From DALYJJ01 sp031969915 (GTDB lineage Bacteria; Acidobacteriota; Terriglobia; Bryobacterales; Bryobacteraceae): a stretch of 64,000 nt of DNA. Positions within the stretch are counted from its first letter, which is position 1. Each line of letters begins with the position of its first letter. The translations under genes were made by a program, and so were the position numbers. The notes beneath the pieces are model-generated. The model was not told the origin of the DNA. It worked only from the letters and a program-made list of their open reading frames with translations, and searched no databases. This document shows positions 42,241 through 50,385 of this stretch, one piece after another. The stretch lies in the NCBI GenBank assembly GCA_031969915.1, contig DALYJJ010000004.1, forward strand, positions 1 through 64,000, written 5' to 3'.

Positions 42241-43290
42241 CTACGAGATGCCGAGGATCCGGCGGTTCCGTCCGGCGTCCGTGGCCGCGCCGGCGAAGTC
42301 GTCGAACGCCTTCGACGGCACGTCGATGAGCTGCGATTGGATGAACGGCGCGCCCTCGGCCGCGCCCTGCGCCGCGTCCTTGAAGCAGCACTCCCATTCG
42401 AGCACCGCCCAGCTCTGGTAACCCACCGCGGTCAGCCGCGAGAAGACCTGCTTGAAGTCCACCTGGCCGTCGCCTAGGGAGCGGAACCGCCCGGCGCGCT
42501 GCTGCCAGCCGGCGTAGCCCGAATAGACGCCCTGCTTGGCGCTCGGCCGGAACTCGGCGTCCTTCACATGGAACGCCTTGATGCGCGGGCCGTAGGCGTC
42601 GATGAAGCCGACGTAGTCCAGGCACTGCAGGATGAAGTGCGAGGGATCGTAATTGATGGCCACGCGCGGGTGGCCGCCCATGGCGTCGAGGAAACGCTCG
42701 AAGGTTTCGCCGTCGTAGAGGTCTTCGCCGGGGTGGAGTTCGTAGGCGAGGTCGACGCCGTACTGGTCGGCGCAATCGTAAATCGGCTTCCAGCGGCGCG
42801 CCAGTTCGGCGAAGCCTTCTTCCACCAGGCCCGCCGGCCGCTGCGGCCACGGATAGAGGAACGGCCAGAGCAGCGCGCCGGAGAAGGTCGGGCTGACCGG
42901 GAGGCCGAGGTTCGCCGACGCCTGGATGACGTACTTCATTTGCTGCGTGGCCCACTCGCTGCGGGCCTTCGGATTCCCGCGCACTTCAGGCGCGGCGAAG
43001 GCGTCGAAGAGATCGTCGTAGGCCGGATGCGAGGCCACTAACTGGCCTTGTAAGTGGGACGCCAGCTCGGTGATGGCGAGGCCGTTGGTCTGCCCTTTCA
43101 AGTCGTCGCAGTAGGTCTTCGACCCGGCGGCTTTCTGGATGTCGATGACGCGCCCGTCCCAGGAGGGGATCTGCACGCCGATATAGCCGAGCGACTTCGC
43201 CCAGGCCGTGATGTTCGGCAGGGTGTTGAAGGGTGCGGCGTCGCCCATGAATTGGGCCAGGAAGATGGCGGGACCTTTGATCTGTGACAT
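42241..43290 (-). CDS. Sugar phosphate isomerase/epimerase (AP endonuclease-2 fold)
   Basis: A 349-aa TIM-barrel protein. Metal-binding strands are seen in LAYELHPGEDLYDG, VAINYDPSHFILQ, IKAFHVKDAE and WAVLEWECCFKD. Such enzymes act on inositol- or sugar-derived substrates; a link with the inositol synthase at the left end is possible but unproven. ATG 43290 is chosen as the start of the fold (MSQIKGPAIFLAQF); GAGGAG lies about 11 bases upstream. Convergent with the PDZ gene, divergent from the next gene. Confidence 0.85.
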   Translation of the reverse strand: MSQIKGPAIFLAQFMGDAAPFNTLPNITAWAKSLGYIGVQIPSWDGRVIDIQKAAGSKTYCDDLKGQTNGLAITELASHLQGQLVASHPAYDDLFDAFAAPEVRGNPKARSEWATQQMKYVIQASANLGLPVSPTFSGALLWPFLYPWPQRPAGLVEEGFAELARRWKPIYDCADQYGVDLAYELHPGEDLYDGETFERFLDAMGGHPRVAINYDPSHFILQCLDYVGFIDAYGPRIKAFHVKDAEFRPSAKQGVYSGYAGWQQRAGRFRSLGDGQVDFKQVFSRLTAVGYQSWAVLEWECCFKDAAQGAAEGAPFIQSQLIDVPSKAFDDFAGAATDAGRNRRILGIS

Positions 43291-43378
43291 GGTTTGGAGA
43301 ACTCCTCGGATATCGTATGACACAGCAACCGGGTTGCGCCATCCCCAAGCGCGAGCTACACTTGGGGCTTCAAGCTCC

Positions 43379-44014
43379 GTGGCAACTGACCTCATCGAGA
43401 TCGACCCCGAGCAACCCTCGCCCGAAGCCATCGAACGCGCCGCCGCCGCGCTCCGGCGCGGCGAAGTGGTGGCCATCCCCAGCGATGCGCTCTACACGCT
43501 CGTCGCCGACCCCTTCAACCTGGCCGCGGTGGGCCGCGTCTTCCACGCCAAGGGACGCGAGGCCCAGCGCTCGCTGCCCCTGCTGGTGTCCGACGTGATG
43601 GCCGAAGAGTTGGTGCGCGATCTGAGTTCCCGCTTCTACATGCTGGCCCGGCGCTTCTGGCCGGGCCCGCTGACGATCATCGTCCCGGCCAGTTCGCGCG
43701 TGCCGCTCAAGGTCACCGGCAACACGGGCCGCCTGGGCGTGCGGCAGTCGAAGTCGCCCGTGGCGAACGCGTTGCTCGAGTGGCTCCAGCAGCCGCTCAT
43801 CGCCACCTCGGCGAACATCTCCGGCATGCCCACCTGCCGCTCCGGCATCGAGACCTTCGGCATGATGGACGGCCGGGTGAACCTGGTCCTCGACGGAGGG
43901 CTCTCGGCGGGCGGCGGCTCCACCACGGTGGACATCACCGAACCCTACTGGCGAATGATCAAGGAAGGCTCAATCTCCGAGAAAGAGATCGCCGAAGCAC
44001 TGAAGACGCGCTAG
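43379..44014 (+). CDS. Sua5/YciO/YrdC family protein (L-threonylcarbamoyladenylate synthase)
   Basis: A 211-aa protein that should form threonylcarbamoyl-AMP for t6A tRNA modification. It has RGEVVAIPSDALYTLVADPF, the KxR motif in FHAKGREAQRSLPLLV, and LIATSANISG. The length matches the short TsaC/YrdC branch. Note SDALYTL in place of the usual TETVYGL, so this may be a YciO-like paralogue rather than TsaC itself. Start GTG 43379 is chosen because the fold begins just after; no ATG is nearby. Confidence 0.82.
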   Translation: MATDLIEIDPEQPSPEAIERAAAALRRGEVVAIPSDALYTLVADPFNLAAVGRVFHAKGREAQRSLPLLVSDVMAEELVRDLSSRFYMLARRFWPGPLTIIVPASSRVPLKVTGNTGRLGVRQSKSPVANALLEWLQQPLIATSANISGMPTCRSGIETFGMMDGRVNLVLDGGLSAGGGSTTVDITEPYWRMIKEGSISEKEIAEALKTR

Positions 44015-44232
44015 CGGCGTTCCTTCCCTGCGTGCCAGGACGGCACGGCTAAGCACCCCCACATCCCCTCCACCGGGCCGGCGATCTTCACTTTCCCAAA
44101 AGAAAGTTCCTCGTTCTTTGTAACAGCCGCAAACCCATTCCCGAATGTATACAGTGAGGGCCCTTTTCTGCGAAGAAGGCGCGCGGCGGGGCTGGGGTTA
44201 GGTAAGACGCCTTCGCGGAGGGAAATGGATCC

Positions 44233-45288
44233 ATGCGATTGACTCTTTGTTCCGGCGCTCTGCTCGCCGTTTTGGGTTGTCTGCCCCTGGCGGCCAACTC
44301 GGTTTCCTTTACCATTACGAACCTCGGCGTGCTGCCGGGATCGGACTTCTCGGAAGCGTTAGCGGTCAATAATGCGGGCCAAGTAGCGGGTAGGCTCTCC
44401 CGCGCGAACAGCGACCGCGCGTTTCTGTGGGATGGCACGCAGATGATCGACTTGGGCCTGGGCATGGCAACGGGGATCAACGATCAGGCCCAGGTGGTGG
44501 GCATGAGCCGAGCATCTGGCGTGAATCAGGCCTTTCTTTACTCCGCAGGGGTCCGTACGGACCTGCCCCTGGTCGGCGGCACAACTGGCAACGAGGCGAC
44601 TGACATCAACAACGCCGGGGTGGTCACTGGTCTCGTAGCAGGTTTCCCGCCTCGTGCCGTCACATGGTCCAACGGCCAGGGCTCGCTCCTGGAGCCGAAC
44701 AACACTGGCGAAGCGAGGGCCGTCAATGAGGCGGGAACCGTTGTCGGCAGTTCGTTTCTCGATGCCGCTGTCTTCAGCAACGGGTCAATCAACCTTCTGG
44801 CCGGCCTCCCTGGGTCGTTTCGAAGCCAGGCCAACGCCATCAGCGAGAGTGGGCTGATTGCCGGGTATTCAAACGTGAATTCCGCTTCCAGAGCGGTGCT
44901 CTGGGACGGCGCGAATGCGCCTCTGGACCTGGGTTTTCTTCCTGGTGCGAATTTCGCGGTCGCTAACGGCGTGAATAGCGCGGGATGGGTTGTGGGATTC
45001 CAGGTTACGACGATGGGGCGAGCGTTTCTTTACCGGAACGGGCAGTTGCTGGACCTCAATAGCTTTCTGCCTGCCAACTCCGGCTGGGTTCTCAGTGAGG
45101 CCTTCGCGGTCAGCGAAGCCGGGCACATCGTCGGCTATGGCCAGTTCAACGGGCTGGGCAAGCGCGCGTTTCTGCTGACTCCGGACCAGTTGCTGACCGT
45201 GGTTCCGGAGCCCTCCACCTATGCTGCTCTCACTGGGCTGGGGCTGGCCGCCTTCGCCTGGGCGCGGCGGCGCCGGGTCTCGCGATAG
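44233..45288 (+). CDS. HAF-repeat PEP-CTERM surface protein
   Basis: A 351-aa exported protein with a signal peptide (MRLTLCSGALLAVLGCLPLAA), a series of HAF-type repeats (ALAVNNAGQVAGR, GINDQAQVVGMS, AVNEAGTVVGSS, AISESGLIAGYS, GVNSAGWVVGF) alternating with RAFLW/RAVLW, and a C-terminal sorting signal VPEPST followed by a hydrophobic helix and RRRR. The signal is recognised by an exosortase, which is not in the window. The repeats probably fold as a beta-propeller. Followed closely by a TPR lipoprotein of the PrsT type. Confidence 0.9.
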   Translation: MRLTLCSGALLAVLGCLPLAANSVSFTITNLGVLPGSDFSEALAVNNAGQVAGRLSRANSDRAFLWDGTQMIDLGLGMATGINDQAQVVGMSRASGVNQAFLYSAGVRTDLPLVGGTTGNEATDINNAGVVTGLVAGFPPRAVTWSNGQGSLLEPNNTGEARAVNEAGTVVGSSFLDAAVFSNGSINLLAGLPGSFRSQANAISESGLIAGYSNVNSASRAVLWDGANAPLDLGFLPGANFAVANGVNSAGWVVGFQVTTMGRAFLYRNGQLLDLNSFLPANSGWVLSEAFAVSEAGHIVGYGQFNGLGKRAFLLTPDQLLTVVPEPSTYAALTGLGLAAFAWARRRRVSR

Positions 45289-45429
45289 CGGCCTGTCCCC
45301 GCGGACAGATGGTTGCTCGATTTGCTTGGACATCCCGGGCGCGTCCGCGGCGACGCGCCCGGTAGCTTTCGTCCGCCGGCATACCGGCCGGCATACCGGA
45401 TCGAACTCTACAAACGGGAGCAAAACACT

Positions 45430-47724
45430 ATGCGCATCGTCCTTCCGGCTCTCACTCTGCTTTTACTGGCTGCCTGCTCGGGCGGTCCGGAGCGCTCATT
45501 GGAGCGCGGCAAAGCTCTTTTTGCTGAAGGCAAATTTGAAGACGCAGCCATTGAATATCGCAAGGCGATGCAGAAGAACCCGCAGTCCGGCGCGGCCTTC
45601 TACGGGCTGGCGCAGGCCAGCTTGAAACTGGGCCGGCTGCAGGACGCCTATCCCGCACTGGTGCGGGCCAACGAGTTGATGCCGGCGGACGCCGCCATTC
45701 GCATTGAACTGGCGGAGGCGACATTGTCGGGTTACCTGGCATCGCCGGACCGGCCGGCGGTGCTCTATGAGCGCGTGCGGAAGCTGGCCGCGGAGGAACT
45801 TGCAGCGCATCCGAACTCCGCGCAGGGCCTGCGATTTCAGGCGTATCTGTTGCTGCTGGACAGCAAGCCGCTGGAGGCGGTTCCGGTGTTCGAACGGGCG
45901 GTCGCGGCCGATCCCAAGCTGGCCCCCGCGGCGGCGGGGCTGGCGGAAGCGTACTTACGCGGAGGGAAGGCGGAGGAGGGACAACGCGCGGCGCGGCAGG
46001 CCGTGGAGGGCCACCCGGGGTACGCGCCGGCGTACGATCTGCTGTACGGTGCGCTGCTGGCGGCGGGCCGGACCGCGGAGGCCGAAGAGGTGATCCGGCT
46101 GCGGGCGCGCAACAACCCGAAAGACGCCACCCCCCTTCTGCAATTGGCCGGACATCAGCTTGCGCAGCGGAAGCCGGCGGAGGCGGCGGCGACGCTCGAG
46201 GGTCTACTGGCGCGGCGTGTGGAGTTCCCGGAGGCGGCGCTGCGGGTCGGGCTGTTCTACGCTAACACGGGCAACCTGCAAGCGGCGGCGAAGGCCTACC
46301 GGACGGGGATCGACAGCGACTCCGATACGAAGCGTCAGACGGAGTGCCGGCGGCGGCTGGCGGGTGTGTTTCTGCAGCAGGGCAAGATGGCGGAAGCCGA
46401 GACGCTGCTCGACCAGGCAATTCAGGCGGAGCCGAGGCATTCGCCGGCGCAGATTACCCGGGTGCGCCTGCTACTGGCCAGCAGCGAACAGGCCAAGCGG
46501 GAGCGCGGCCGGGCGCAGGTGCCCGAGCTGATTCAGCAGTTCCCCAACGACTTTGAATTGCGAATGTTGCAGGGCGGTCTACTGGAGTCAAGCGGCAATG
46601 CTGCCGGGGCGCGGTTGCAGTACAGCGAAGCGGCGCGGCTGGAGCCGGGAGCCATCACGCCGCCGCTGGCGTTGGCCGGGCTCGCGCGGCAGAGCCGCGA
46701 CGGGGCGGCGCTGCTGCGGCATGCCGACGCGGCGCTCGCCCTGCACCCGCAGAGCGCCTACGCGCGATACTTGCGCATTGTGGGCCTGCGGGCTCTTGGG
46801 GAGAATTCGCTGGCGCGGATCGAAACGGCAAAGCTGGTAAGGGAATACCCGAACTCGATGGACGCGCGGCTGCAGTTGGCCGCCATTGCGATGGACGAAA
46901 GACGATTCGCGGACGCGGAGCGGGAGCTGCGGCAGATGTACCGGCCCGGGCAGGCAGACCTGCGGCCGCTGGAGGCGCTGATCGATTTGCAACTGATGCA
47001 GGGGCTTACCGAATCGGCTGCCAAGTTCGCGGCCGCCGCGTTGAGCGCGAAGGCAGACTCGGTGCCCGCGGCGCTGCTGGTGGCCCGTACCGCGATCGCG
47101 GCCGGCCGCCCGCAACAGGCCGAGACGCAGATCATCGCGCTGGCGGAGCGCTTTCCGAATGCGCCGTCGTTGCGCGCGGCGCTGGCGGATGTGAAGCGGC
47201 TGCGCGGGGAGCTTGACGGGGCGCGCGCGGCACTGGAGAAGGTACGCGCGCTGGCGCCGGACTACCCAGGCCTCGACGCCACGCTGGCTTCAGTGGAAGA
47301 GCAGGCGGGGCGGTTGCCGGAGGCTCTGGCGCTTTACCGCAAAGCGTTGGCCCGCGACCAGGAGAACCCGCTGGTGGCCAACAACGCCGCCTACCTGATC
47401 GGGGAGACGGGCGGGGATTTGAACGAAGCGGTGAACCTGGTGCAGAGCGGGCTCCGCCGCCTGCCCCGGCACCCGGCACTGCGCGACACGCTGGCCGGGC
47501 TGCGCCTGAAGCAGGGACAGACCGCCGAAGCCCAGCGGCTTCTGGAGCCTCTAGTGAAGGAGTATCCGGCTAATGCCGCCTATCGCTACCGCCTGGGCGC
47601 TGCTCTGGCAGCAAAAGGGGACCGCGCCGCGGCACGCGCTGAACTGACCACGGCGCTGGCGGCCCAACCGAGTCCGGCTACGGCCAGCGCCATTCGATCT
47701 CTGCTGGCCAAGACCGCCGAGTAG
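45430..47724 (+). CDS. TPR lipoprotein, PrsT-like (PEP-CTERM/exosortase associated)
   Basis: A 764-aa lipoprotein: signal ending LLLAAC (C16), then TPR units along the whole length (FEDAAIEYRKAMQKNPQS, PLEAVPVFERAVAADPKL, DLNEAVNLVQSGLRRLPRH and others). This size and layout match the TPR partner found with PEP-CTERM exopolysaccharide systems, and it lies just 140 bases after a PEP-CTERM gene. GGGAG lies 9 bases before the ATG. The exact role is inferred from context. Confidence 0.8.
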   Translation: MRIVLPALTLLLLAACSGGPERSLERGKALFAEGKFEDAAIEYRKAMQKNPQSGAAFYGLAQASLKLGRLQDAYPALVRANELMPADAAIRIELAEATLSGYLASPDRPAVLYERVRKLAAEELAAHPNSAQGLRFQAYLLLLDSKPLEAVPVFERAVAADPKLAPAAAGLAEAYLRGGKAEEGQRAARQAVEGHPGYAPAYDLLYGALLAAGRTAEAEEVIRLRARNNPKDATPLLQLAGHQLAQRKPAEAAATLEGLLARRVEFPEAALRVGLFYANTGNLQAAAKAYRTGIDSDSDTKRQTECRRRLAGVFLQQGKMAEAETLLDQAIQAEPRHSPAQITRVRLLLASSEQAKRERGRAQVPELIQQFPNDFELRMLQGGLLESSGNAAGARLQYSEAARLEPGAITPPLALAGLARQSRDGAALLRHADAALALHPQSAYARYLRIVGLRALGENSLARIETAKLVREYPNSMDARLQLAAIAMDERRFADAERELRQMYRPGQADLRPLEALIDLQLMQGLTESAAKFAAAALSAKADSVPAALLVARTAIAAGRPQQAETQIIALAERFPNAPSLRAALADVKRLRGELDGARAALEKVRALAPDYPGLDATLASVEEQAGRLPEALALYRKALARDQENPLVANNAAYLIGETGGDLNEAVNLVQSGLRRLPRHPALRDTLAGLRLKQGQTAEAQRLLEPLVKEYPANAAYRYRLGAALAAKGDRAAARAELTTALAAQPSPATASAIRSLLAKTAE

Positions 47725-47790
47725 GCGCGCTGCGTCATAACGCTGCCACGAAAGCGCTGTACCATCGGGTACATCGAGGTCTCGCATACG

Positions 47791-48231
47791 ATGTTCTCCC
47801 GACTGCTGCGCGCGTGCGCTGCCCTGTCTCTCGCCTCCGCCTTGGCAATGGCGCAGGAGCCGATCGGCAACATCGCCGGCACCGGTTTGTATCTGGCGCC
47901 GGCGCTGCCAGCCGGGGAATACGATGTGCGGGCCCAGTTAACGACCGCAGTCGACCGTCAACTGACCGTGGGCACGCTCACCGAGGTGGTTACGGTTACC
48001 GGAGCGGCTTCGCAGATTGCCTATGACAGCCACAAGATCGACGGCGTCATCTCCTCAGTGAACTTCGACCTTTCGACAGGCATCGCCGCGGGCGTGGCGG
48101 TGAACATCGTCTCGCGTTCGGGCGGCAACCGGTTTCACGGCAGCGGGTACTATTTCTTCCGCGCCCGCGCGGGGCAGGTCTTCGGCTCGGGCGGGCCGCG
48201 CGCGTTCCAGTTAGGCGACGTTCTAAGATGA
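47791..48231 (+). pseudogene. Internally deleted TonB-dependent receptor relic (146 aa, in frame)
   Basis: It starts with a signal peptide (MFSRLLRACAALSLASALAMAQ) and keeps fragments in the order of an Oar-like receptor: the end of the carboxypeptidase-regulatory domain (LPAGEYDVRAQL), the TonB-box-like stretch LTEVVTVTGAASQI, and the plug end VNIVSRSGGNRFHGSGYYFF. The domain cores between them are missing. All deletions keep the frame, and a stop follows at 48231. The next gene's ATG overlaps this stop (ATGA), so it may still be translated as a short leader protein. Confidence 0.65.
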
Positions 48232-49181
48232 GCCGCCCCCAAAGCCGCCTGCGGCGCGCGATTCGCGCTGTTCTGCTTGTCTTGCTGAGTGTGGTCCTCG
48301 CCGCCGGTGCGCTGGCCGGCGGGCTCTGGCTGTACCTTCATCCGGAGCTGGAGCGGATCGACGGGATTGCCTACGGAACACGCCACGGCAAGCCTCTAAC
48401 CATCGACATTCTGCGGCCCCCCGAGGGCAAAGCGAACGGGATTGGCATCGCCTTCATGGTGAGCGGAGGGTGGAAGTCCAAGCGCGCGGGCGAAGCACCG
48501 GCCTGGTTGATTGCGCCGCTGATTCGCGCCGGCTACACGGTGTTTGCCATCTGCCACATCTCGCAGCCGGCCTCAACGGTGATGGAGATCGTGGAAGACA
48601 TGAACCGGGGCGTGCGTTTCGTCCGCCACCATGCGCGGCGATACGGGGTGGACCCGAAGCGCATCGGTATCTCCGGAGGCAGCGCCGGCGGGCATCTGAG
48701 CCTGATGCTGGCTACGCGCGGCGGCCCCGGCCTGCAAGACGCGCCGGATCCCGTGGACCGCGAATCGAGCGCGGTGCAGGCAGTGGCCATTTTCTACCCG
48801 GTAACCGACCTGCTGAACCTCGGCCCTTCCACGGAAAATCTTGGCGACGGCGGCCCGCCCAAGAGCTTCGTGAAGGCGTTCGGCATGAACAACCGCGACC
48901 TCGAAGTCTGGAAGAAGATCGGCTACGAAACCTCGCCGATCTACTATGTCGGTCCCCACCTTCCGCCCACGCTCATTTACCACGGCGACGCGGACACGCT
49001 GGTACCGCTTGAACAGTCGCAGCGTTTTCAGGAGCGTGCGGGCGCGCTGGGCCGTGAGGTGAAACTGGTGGTGCATCCCGGCGGCGGGCACGGCTGGCTG
49101 ACCATGGTGCTCGATGTCCGGGATTTCGCCGCCTGGTTTGACCGGCACCTTCGCCCCGCGCCGGCCTCCACCCCACGGTAG
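48228..49181 (+). CDS. Alpha/beta hydrolase (BD-FAE-like esterase), membrane-anchored or secreted
   Basis: A 317-aa protein with an N-terminal hydrophobic helix (AVLLVLLSVVLAAGALAGGL). Oxyanion motif SGGWKS, nucleophile Ser in ISGGSAGGHLS, Asp in YHGDADTLVP and His in HPGGGHGWL. A feruloyl-esterase-like role on plant polysaccharide is likely. Overlaps the receptor relic by ATGA. Confidence 0.87.
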   Translation: MSRPQSRLRRAIRAVLLVLLSVVLAAGALAGGLWLYLHPELERIDGIAYGTRHGKPLTIDILRPPEGKANGIGIAFMVSGGWKSKRAGEAPAWLIAPLIRAGYTVFAICHISQPASTVMEIVEDMNRGVRFVRHHARRYGVDPKRIGISGGSAGGHLSLMLATRGGPGLQDAPDPVDRESSAVQAVAIFYPVTDLLNLGPSTENLGDGGPPKSFVKAFGMNNRDLEVWKKIGYETSPIYYVGPHLPPTLIYHGDADTLVPLEQSQRFQERAGALGREVKLVVHPGGGHGWLTMVLDVRDFAAWFDRHLRPAPASTPR

Positions 49182-49214
49182 TGCCCTTACTTTCCCCGGC
49201 TTGAGACGGCCCTA

Positions 49215-49242
49215 TTGACCCCCATGTTATCCTCAACATAAG
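49215..49242 (+). promoter_or_regulatory. Promoter of the 6S RNA gene
   Basis: TTGACC (49215-49220) and, after 16 bases, CATAAG (49237-49242) form a housekeeping-type promoter. The predicted start, about 7 bases on, agrees with the 5' end expected for the RNA that follows. Confidence 0.6.
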
Positions 49243-49245
49243 AGC

Positions 49246-49443
49246 GTTCCTGCTAGGCAGGTGCAAACGGCTTCCTTAATTTGATCCAACACTCAAAGTC
49301 ATTGGAGCCCTACTCGTCGTTGCTGTGCCGGTGAGCAAGCTCCGGCGGCGCAAGCCGAACGGAGAAGCCTGAAGGCGCTCGGAGGGCTCCCCCCTTGTAG
49401 TAAGGGGTCAATGACGGAGGCCAGCACGGCGGTGTGGTGCGCT
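49246..49443 (+). ncRNA. ssrS: 6S RNA
   Basis: This RNA mimics an open promoter and holds sigma-70 RNA polymerase. The core elements are present: closing stem GTCATT (49298-49303) with AATGAC (49410-49415); terminal stem GGAGCCC (49304-49310) with GGGCTCC (49384-49390); and the small hairpin CCCCTT...AAGGGG (49391-49407) on the 3' side, as usual for the central bubble. GGTGAGC (49330-49336) and GGAGAAGCCT (49361-49370) match the E. coli 6S consensus. The next gene is a YmdB-type gene, a known neighbourhood. Ends are approximate. Confidence 0.85.
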
Positions 49444-49510
49444 CCCAAGCTTGAGGTAAACCGGCGGTCCGTACAAAGGCGGGCCGCCTTCCCCGCAGTT
49501 CCACTGAGCC

Positions 49511-50299
49511 ATGAGAATTTTGTTTATTGGCGACATTTTCGCTTCGCCCGGCCGCACCATTGTCGCCGACCATCTGAACCGGATCATCTCCGAACGTAAG
49601 ATCGATCTGGCCATCGCCAACGCCGAGAATTCCGCGGGCGGCTTCGGCATCACGCCGCTGGTAGCGGAAGAGCTTCTGGGGTTGGGGCTCGACGTCCTCA
49701 CGTCGGGGAACCACATCTGGGACAAGCGCGAGATCTATGAATACCTGGACCGGCAGCCGCGCCTCATCCGGCCGGCCAACTACGCCGCCAGCCTGCCGGG
49801 CACGGGACTGTTCGTCACCAAGGCGCGCAACGGAGTTCCGGTAGCGGTGATGAACCTCCAGGGGCGCGCCCACATGCCCTCGACGGACTGCCCGTTCCGC
49901 AAGGCGGACGACCTGCTGGCGTCCATCGAATCGGGGGTGCGCATCCGGTTCGTGGATTTCCACGCCGAACTGACCAGTGAAAAGATGGCGATGGGGTGGC
50001 ACCTGGACGGGCGGACGACGGCCGTAGTTGGAACGCACACCCACATCCCGACCGCCGATTCGCGCGTACTGCCGGGAGGCACCGCCTACCAGACCGACGT
50101 GGGCATGACGGGACCCTACGATTCCGTGATCGGTTCCATCAAGGAGAGCGCGCTGAAACGCTTCACCTCGGCCTTGCCGATCCGCTTAGAGGCGGCCAAG
50201 CATGGCGTGGAACTGCACTCGGTGGTCGTGGAGGCCGACCCGGAGACGGGACGGGCAACGGGGATCGAGCGTTTGACCATCCGGGACGGGAAGCGCTGA
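49511..50299 (+). CDS. YmdB-type (TIGR00282) metallophosphoesterase
   Basis: A 262-aa enzyme with FIGDIFASPGRTIVADHL (metal-binding Asp), NAENSAGGFGIT, TSGNHIWDKREI, and DFHAELTSEKMAMGWHLDGR, then VGTHTHIPTAD. Relatives hydrolyse cyclic nucleotides, including 2',3'-cyclic forms, and influence biofilm genes. In other bacteria it is next to rny; no rny is seen here. No strong ribosome-binding site. Confidence 0.93.
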   Translation: MRILFIGDIFASPGRTIVADHLNRIISERKIDLAIANAENSAGGFGITPLVAEELLGLGLDVLTSGNHIWDKREIYEYLDRQPRLIRPANYAASLPGTGLFVTKARNGVPVAVMNLQGRAHMPSTDCPFRKADDLLASIESGVRIRFVDFHAELTSEKMAMGWHLDGRTTAVVGTHTHIPTADSRVLPGGTAYQTDVGMTGPYDSVIGSIKESALKRFTSALPIRLEAAKHGVELHSVVVEADPETGRATGIERLTIRDGKR

Positions 50300-50385
50300 G
50301 CCGGCAAGTAGTCCTAGGGGATTTCCGGTGATACCTCCCGTCCGGCCCTAGTCGAATCGGGACTTTCCGCCGATAGGTGCCAAGC

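Noticed and set aside
44038..44060. Possible sigma-54 promoter (GGCACG followed by AAGCA) before the PEP-CTERM gene
   Set aside because: The distance between the GG and GC elements is one base too short and the -12 half does not match.
49411..49599. Short plus-strand frame crossing the 6S RNA and the YmdB start
   Set aside because: It lies inside a structured RNA and out of frame with the next gene.
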